Shown: positions 59,648 through 64,000 of the stretch, piece after piece
Layout of the letters: every line of letters begins with the position of its first letter
Position numbering within the stretch: the stretch's first letter is position 1
Source of the DNA: Phocaeicola coprocola DSM 17136
GTDB taxonomy: Bacteria > Bacteroidota > Bacteroidia > Bacteroidales > Bacteroidaceae
Length of the DNA: 64,000 nucleotides
NCBI RefSeq assembly: GCF_000154845.1
Contig: NZ_DS981430.1
Span: forward strand, 1 to 64,000
Direction of reading: 5' to 3'
The notes under the pieces: model-generated
What the model was told of the DNA's origin: nothing
What the model saw: only the letters and a program-made list of their open reading frames with translations
Database searches by the model: none
Made by a program: the position numbers and the translations under genes

Positions 59648-59892
59648 TACGCCGTTTTTTTGAAGCTCTTTACCGCCTGAAAGATGACGGGAAGATAAGA
59701 GGAAAACAGACTTTTACACGTGAGTTTGATATAAATCGTTGGAATTTGAACAAACTTGAAAAGAACTTGGCAAGTGACATTTTTCAACCCGCTTGGTTGA
59801 CTTATATAGTGAAAGAATACAAGGTTTCCGCACGCTGGCTTCTGACAGGCGAGGGGGATTTCTATGAAACGAGGACGGGGGCAAAGCCGTGA
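59620..59892 (+). CDS. Repressor-type regulator 3
   Basis: 90 aa. RRFFEALYRLKDDGKIRGKQ, then VKEYKVSARWLLTGEGDFY: the third copy of the R-W-x-L-T-G-x-G pattern. The HTH is less clear. It overlaps gene 2 by 28 bp and converges with the integrase gene (16 bp gap). Possibly a Cro-like or co-regulator protein. Confidence 0.65.
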   Translation: MQTEDSQKVVRRFFEALYRLKDDGKIRGKQTFTREFDINRWNLNKLEKNLASDIFQPAWLTYIVKEYKVSARWLLTGEGDFYETRTGAKP

Positions 59893-59907
59893 AGCTGCCC
59901 CCGTCCC

Positions 59908-61074
59908 TTATTCCTTGTTGTCATCAGCCCCGAAAATATCGGGTATCATCGCAACCGCCTCCTGCTTTTTCTTATCAAGGATTTTCGCGTAAATCTGTGT
60001 TGTTGAAAGTTCCTTGTGCCCGAGAAGTTTCTGAACCGTGTAGATTTCTGCGCCGAGGTCAAGCATGAGGACAGCGAATGTGTGCCGCCCTGAATGGAAC
60101 GTGATGTCTTTTGTTATTCCCGCCCTATTTGCCCACATCCTTAACTCAGCTATCATATAGGCACTGTATTTGAAACCGACAAAAACCCGGTCATCAGGTT
60201 CACGGCGAACCCCCATGTATTGAACCGCTTGTTTATTGATGTCAAGGTATTCTTGCCCGCCCGTCTTCTTCTGTTTGAAGATTATCCGGGTAAAGTCTCC
60301 TTGCTGCTGAACTTCACGCCAACGGAGTTTCTCAATGTCTGATTTGCGAAGACCTGTCAGGCATGAGAACATGAACGCATTTTTCAAGGCTGGGTATTTG
60401 CATTGGGCAGCAGCCATCGCCTTGACTTCTTCCAATGTCAGATAACTTCTTTCCGTTTCAGCTTGTTTGAAACCCTCAATGCCACGAAGTGGGTTATGCG
60501 GTATTATCCTGTCTTCAAATGCTTGGTTGATGCAGGCACGGAGTTTGTTGAAGTAACTGACCTTGCTGTTTTGTGAAAGCGGCTTTGTCACTTCTTCCGT
60601 TGTGATAATCTTCCGTTTGTCTCTGCAACGGGCGTTCTTGTCAAGGTGTTCACGAAAACCGATTATCCATTCAGGTGTTATGTCCTTGAATGTGGTGTTA
60701 GGCTTGCAATACCGTTCAAGGTGTTTGAGGCAGCTATACCAATTACCCCAGTTTCCCCGGCTCTCGGGGTTGCCGTGACGTTTCTCACACATAGCCCGGT
60801 AATAGTCAAGAAAGTTCGTTTCAAGTTTGTAGGCGGCGTTAAAACCGTATTCTCCGTTTTGAAGTTCAACAACCCGCTTGGCTTTTATCGCCTCGGCGAG
60901 TTGAAGCGTCTGACGGTTCTTCTCCTTATCCTTTCTGTTCGTTTCAGGGATAAGATAGAGTTTCAAGTATTCATAAGACCTTTTCCCGTTCAGGTAGATG
61001 TCGAGGTATAACGTGATATTCCCCGAAGCGGTCTTTCTCTGTCTGAGCCTTATCGGTTCTTTCGATTTTCCCAT
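59908..61074 (-). CDS. int: Tyrosine recombinase (prophage integrase)
   Basis: 388 aa from ATG 61074 (GKSKEPIRLRQRKTASGNIT); the longer frame to 61116 would run through arm repeats. Arm-binding domain, SAM-like domain (HLDKNARCRDKRK), then catalytic motifs CLTGLRKSDIEKL, SGRHTFAVLMLD, LLGHKELSTTQIYAKI with all of R, H-x-x-R, H and Y present. It should act on the mnmE 3' att site. Arm repeats lie within 5-43 bp of its start. Confidence 0.9.
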   Translation of the reverse strand: MGKSKEPIRLRQRKTASGNITLYLDIYLNGKRSYEYLKLYLIPETNRKDKEKNRQTLQLAEAIKAKRVVELQNGEYGFNAAYKLETNFLDYYRAMCEKRHGNPESRGNWGNWYSCLKHLERYCKPNTTFKDITPEWIIGFREHLDKNARCRDKRKIITTEEVTKPLSQNSKVSYFNKLRACINQAFEDRIIPHNPLRGIEGFKQAETERSYLTLEEVKAMAAAQCKYPALKNAFMFSCLTGLRKSDIEKLRWREVQQQGDFTRIIFKQKKTGGQEYLDINKQAVQYMGVRREPDDRVFVGFKYSAYMIAELRMWANRAGITKDITFHSGRHTFAVLMLDLGAEIYTVQKLLGHKELSTTQIYAKILDKKKQEAVAMIPDIFGADDNKE

Positions 61075-61078
61075 AATT

Positions 61079-61117
61079 TTTGTTGCTTTTGTTGCTGTTT
61101 TCGATACGAGCAACAAA
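61079..61117. repeat. Integrase arm-type repeats, right end
   Basis: AGCAACAAA is inverted at 61079-61087 and 61088-61096 (tandem) and direct at 61109-61117, the mirror image of the left-end arrangement. The stretch 61118-61263 between here and mnmE holds no gene; it is A/T-rich attachment DNA. Confidence 0.7.
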
Positions 61118-61263
61118 ATAACAACAAAAAAATAATAAAACGAGTATAATCAGAGAAAAATTTTATATAAGTTTATATGGTGTGTAAAACATTGATTGAT
61201 TAACTGTTATCTATCATTGATTACACCCGTTTTGTATGCCTTTTGCTTTCCGTTTTACTTACT

Positions 61264-61281
61264 TTACTTTCCGATGCAGAA
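61264..61281 (-). other. Prophage attachment site, mnmE copy
   Basis: TTCTGCATCGGAAAGTAA, the last six codons of mnmE. The same 18-codon-end stretch of trmE/mnmE is the integration site of SGI1-type elements (established). The integrated phage keeps the gene intact. Confidence 0.75.
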
Positions 61282-62727
61282 GTGTTTAAATATATTCCCC
61301 AACACCTCATCGTTAGTGATTTCTCCACCAACAATTTCAGCCAGATGGAAAAGACATTCACGTAAATCCTGACTTACCAAATCACCAGAAAGTTGCATGG
61401 TCAGTCCATCTTGTACGCGATGAATCGCTTCCAGTGCACGACTTAGTGCTTCATAGTGACGAATGTTGCTGACTACCACATCATTTTGTGAAAGGTCGGG
61501 TAGGGCAGCGAAGTCCACCAACTGCTTCTGAAGTAGAGAAAGGCCCTCTTTCTGCTTGGCTGAAAGGGAAATGACACAAGCATCTTCAGGCAAATCAGGA
61601 AGAATAGCTTTCAGATCATCTATTGGCTTATGCATCGATGCCGTAGTATCGGTTACTGAACAAGATAAACTTTTTTCTGTTAACGGAAGCAGATCCGTCT
61701 TGTTGAGTACAATTACCAGGTGCTTGCCTTGGCAGCGTGGTAGAATCTTTTCGGCCAATTGGTGGTATTGTTCTTCTGCACAGGTTGCATCGATAACCCA
61801 TAGTACGATATTTGCCTGTTCCAGTTTCTGGAAACTTCGTTCAATTCCTAAACTTTCGATGGTATCAGTCGTTTCACGGATACCGGCTGTATCGATGAAG
61901 CGGAAAGTGACACCACCTAAATTCATAGTGTCCTCGATAACATCACGTGTTGTACCGTGGATGTCGCTCACGATAGCACGCTCTTCATTCAGGAGAGCAT
62001 TCAATAGGGTAGACTTTCCTGCATTGGTTTCTCCTACGATGGCAACCGGTACACCATTTTTCAGAGCATTACCGACACTAAATGTATCTACCAGATGGCT
62101 GATAACTTGTTCAATTTGTTGAGCTATTTCTTCCAGTTCTGAACGATCTGCAAATTCCAGTTCTTCGTGGTCGCTAAAGTCCAACTCCAACTCCATGAGT
62201 GAAGTCAGATGGAGCAGTTTCTCTCTTAAAGCAGATAATTCACGACTGAATCCTCCACGCATCTGATTCATTGCCATACGATGTGTAGCGGCAGAAGTCG
62301 AGGCAATCAGGTCTGCAACTGCTTCAGCCTGACTCAAGTCCATTTTACCATTCAAAAAGGCACGTTGGGTATATTCACCTGGTCCCGCAGCACGACATCC
62401 ATTCTTAATAAGGAGCTGCATTACTTGTTGCAGAATATATGATGATCCATGACAAGATATTTCTACTGAATCTTCACCTGTATAAGAATGAGGAACACGA
62501 AAAAGACTTACCAATACTTCATCTATTATCTCACCTGCAGGCGAAAGAATATGTCCGAATGTCAGGGTATATGGCTTACGTTCTGTCAGAGGTTTTCCCG
62601 ATATTGGAGTAAAAATACGGTCGGTTATGGCTATAGCCTGAGCCCCCGAAACACGGATCGTACCGATTGCTCCGCCTTGTGCGGTAGCAATGGCACAAAT
62701 AGTATCTTCTGTTTGTTGTATATTCAT
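61264..62727 (-). CDS. mnmE: tRNA modification GTPase MnmE
   Basis: 487 aa from ATG 62727. N-terminal folate-binding domain (DTICAIATAQGGAIGTIRVS), GTPase domain with GETNAGKS, DIHGTTRD (switch) and DTAGIRE, NKTD, and the C-terminal catalytic tail CIGK. With MnmG it installs the cmnm5 group at U34 of tRNAs. Full length, so integration did not damage it. Confidence 0.96.
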   Translation of the reverse strand: MNIQQTEDTICAIATAQGGAIGTIRVSGAQAIAITDRIFTPISGKPLTERKPYTLTFGHILSPAGEIIDEVLVSLFRVPHSYTGEDSVEISCHGSSYILQQVMQLLIKNGCRAAGPGEYTQRAFLNGKMDLSQAEAVADLIASTSAATHRMAMNQMRGGFSRELSALREKLLHLTSLMELELDFSDHEELEFADRSELEEIAQQIEQVISHLVDTFSVGNALKNGVPVAIVGETNAGKSTLLNALLNEERAIVSDIHGTTRDVIEDTMNLGGVTFRFIDTAGIRETTDTIESLGIERSFQKLEQANIVLWVIDATCAEEQYHQLAEKILPRCQGKHLVIVLNKTDLLPLTEKSLSCSVTDTTASMHKPIDDLKAILPDLPEDACVISLSAKQKEGLSLLQKQLVDFAALPDLSQNDVVVSNIRHYEALSRALEAIHRVQDGLTMQLSGDLVSQDLRECLFHLAEIVGGEITNDEVLGNIFKHFCIGK

Positions 62728-62798
62728 GATGTCTTTTGCTTTTAAATCATACAAAGATACGGCTTTTCAGCTTATATCCGGAAAAGTTTGGGTGATAA

Positions 62799-63293
62799 TT
62801 ATTCTTGAGTGTAAAGTTCTCTGATAAGAAGGTCTACTACTTTTTCAAGGTAAACCCGGTCAGTTTCATCGAACGTAGAAAGCTGATCACTGTCGATATC
62901 CAATACTCCTTTTACTTCTCCATTCACTATGATCGGAACGACAATTTCCGAACGGGAAAGCGAACTACAGGCGATATGTCCTGGGAATTGATCTACATCG
63001 GGGACAACTTGTGTACGGGCTTCCGACCATGCCGTGCCGCATACTCCACGTCCTTTTTTAATACGATAACATGCTACACTGCCCTGAAAAGGCCCCAAAT
63101 GAAGTTCACCGTCATGTACCAGATAGAAACCTACCCAGAAAAAGCCGAAAGCTTCCTTTAAGGCCGCACTGGTATTCGCCAATACACTGATTTCGTTTCT
63201 TTCACCTTCTATAAGGGATGTAAGTTGTGTAAGAAAAAATTGATATCTTTCTGCTTTGTTTAGTTTGCTATCTTGTTTAAAACTTGCTTCCAT
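62799..63293 (-). CDS. msrC: Free methionine (R)-sulfoxide reductase, GAF domain
   Basis: 164 aa from ATG 63293. GAF fold with the three catalytic Cys of the family: VACYRIKKGRGVCGTAW and HIACSSLSRSEIVVP. It reduces free Met-R-sulfoxide. A longer start at 63326 exists. Host gene upstream of mnmE in the same direction. Confidence 0.88.
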   Translation of the reverse strand: MEASFKQDSKLNKAERYQFFLTQLTSLIEGERNEISVLANTSAALKEAFGFFWVGFYLVHDGELHLGPFQGSVACYRIKKGRGVCGTAWSEARTQVVPDVDQFPGHIACSSLSRSEIVVPIIVNGEVKGVLDIDSDQLSTFDETDRVYLEKVVDLLIRELYTQE

Positions 63294-63327
63294 AAATATT
63301 CTAAATAGCTGTTGTTTTTTTGACAAA

Positions 63328-63360
63328 ACAGGTTCCTCTGCAATAAACAGAGGAACCTGT
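63328..63360 (-). terminator. Terminator after the uridine phosphorylase gene
   Basis: ACAGGTTCCTCTG / CAGAGGAACCTGT, a perfect 13-bp stem with loop CAATAAA, followed on the minus strand by TTTTGTC and a T-run. Confidence 0.85.
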
Positions 63361-63389
63361 ATATATAAAAAAAAGAAGAATTATAAATA

Positions 63390-64000
63390 TCAGATTCGCT
63401 CAAGCACTGTCTTTATCAGGTCGTCTATTTTGTTTTTATATCCTGTATTGGCTTCTTTGGCTACGCGATTGGCTATAACCATGCAGACAGTGGTAGCTTT
63501 ATGTCCTTGCAGACGTGCAAGCCCTGCAAGTGCTGAACTTTCCATTTCGAAGTTGGTTATGCGATGACCCTGATATTCGAAACTTTCAATCTTTTCATTC
63601 TGGTGAGGGTCGGCAAGTGGAATGCGGAGCTGTCTGCCTTGTGGACCGAAGAAACCTCCACAAGCTACTGTAACGCCGCGTACCATATCTGTTCCGGCAA
63701 TACGCTCAACCAGTTCCTTGTTGGCATGGATAACGTAAGGAGCCGGTGCACAGAGGTTTCCGCTCCATCCCAAGTGATTTAAAAGGGCACGTTCCATCGG
63801 AAGGTCGCAAACTGCATTCCTTCCTTCGTAGAAGTTTAGCAGTCCGTCGAACCCTACAGAGATTTCAGAGCATATATAAGTTCCCACGGGAGTATAAGGT
63901 TGCAATCCTCCACAAGTACCGATACGTACGATTTCCAGTTGCCGGAAGTTGTCATTTTCTTCACGAGTCTGAAAGTTGATATTAGCCAATGCATCCAGTT
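63390..64000 (-). CDS. udp: Uridine phosphorylase-like nucleoside phosphorylase (5' end outside window)
   Basis: At least 203 residues; the frame is open to the edge. PNP/UDP family motifs: EIVRIGTCGGLQPYTPVGTY and ITNFEMESSALAGLARLQGH. It splits uridine with phosphate for salvage. Separated from msrC by the strong terminator. Confidence 0.85.
   Translation of the reverse strand, partial: LDALANINFQTREENDNFRQLEIVRIGTCGGLQPYTPVGTYICSEISVGFDGLLNFYEGRNAVCDLPMERALLNHLGWSGNLCAPAPYVIHANKELVERIAGTDMVRGVTVACGGFFGPQGRQLRIPLADPHQNEKIESFEYQGHRITNFEMESSALAGLARLQGHKATTVCMVIANRVAKEANTGYKNKIDDLIKTVLERI

Larger units (their letters stand above)
8887..61281. mobile_element. Siphovirus-type prophage integrated at the 3' end of mnmE
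   Basis: Contains a tyrosine integrase, repressor-type regulators, recombination and replication genes, terminase, portal, scaffold and capsid genes, tail genes with a long tape measure, and lysis genes. No tail sheath or contractile genes were seen, hence the siphovirus call. Ends are set by the 18-bp att-like pair and by mirrored AGCAACAAA arm repeats near 8967-9048 and 61079-61117. No broken structural gene was seen, so it may be inducible. All structural genes are on the minus strand; a plus-strand accessory island splits the head operon. Confidence 0.85.

Noticed and set aside
61075-61116. Longer integrase start at 61116
   Set aside because: The extension is encoded by the arm repeats and lacks protein-like composition; the ATG at 61074 gives the usual N-terminus.
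61178-61190. GGTGTGTAAAAC near mnmE resembling the IME 10-bp repeats
   Set aside because: A single short match that can occur by chance; not enough to claim a shared recombinase site.
1-64000. CRISPR array
   Set aside because: No regularly spaced direct repeats with unique spacers were seen; the regular repeats found are tail-gene duplications and short operator or arm sites.

Overview
The window reads as a Bacteroidales gut genome (Bacteroides, Phocaeicola or a close relative). The evidence is the housekeeping genes at the right edge (mnmE, free-methionine-sulfoxide reductase, uridine phosphorylase), TAnnTTTG-type -7 promoter boxes instead of classical -10 boxes, mostly weak Shine-Dalgarno sites, and mobilization and phage genes of families typical of that order.

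Layout. (1) 1-8886: part of an integrative mobilizable element (IME): an IS66-family transposase tail, relaxase MobA and MobC with a candidate oriT, a primase-like and a DUF3987-like ATPase gene, excisionase-like HTH proteins, a tyrosine recombinase and a membrane protein. (2) 8887-61281: a complete-looking tailed (siphovirus-type) prophage of about 52 kb inserted at the 3' end of mnmE. Its two ends carry an 18-bp att-like sequence encoding the MnmE C-terminus FCIGK-stop (15/18 identical, differences only at wobble positions). Each end also has a mirror-image set of three AGCAACAAA repeats, which look like integrase arm sites. (3) 61264-64000: host chromosome.

Phage organisation. Nearly everything is on the minus strand, running from the integrase end (61 kb) toward 9 kb. 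First come early genes: DUF2786 protein, HTH protein, probable annealing protein, YqaJ exonuclease, SF2 helicase, replisome organizer, primase-helicase and many small genes. Next come an SSB-tailed protein, a Vsr-like nuclease, a ParB-methyltransferase fusion, an AdoMet decarboxylase, and packaging and head genes. Tail genes follow, including chaperones made by frameshift and the tape measure protein, then a diversity-generating retroelement (DGR), the tail-tip protein and lysis genes. Two accessory genes (lipoprotein, HsdR-like nuclease) close the phage. A plus-strand accessory island (33.4-37.7 kb: DUF932-like protein, HigBA, small proteins) splits the head operon. Three tandem plus-strand repressor-type genes sit next to the integrase.

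The most notable system is the DGR. A reverse transcriptase and one template repeat (TR, 18666-18782) serve two variable repeats. VR1 is in the adjacent tail adhesin: 117 bp, 16 substitutions, all at template adenines. VR2 is 36 kb away in an early-region gene that does not look structural: 77 bp, 15 substitutions, again all at template adenines. Each VR, but not the TR, is followed by a similar small hairpin. A second network is formed by eight copies of a 19-bp dyad (consensus GTGATTAC-N3-GTAATCAC) next to predicted promoters across the phage, probably a phage-wide operator. All calls come from reading the sequence and family knowledge; no database search was run.
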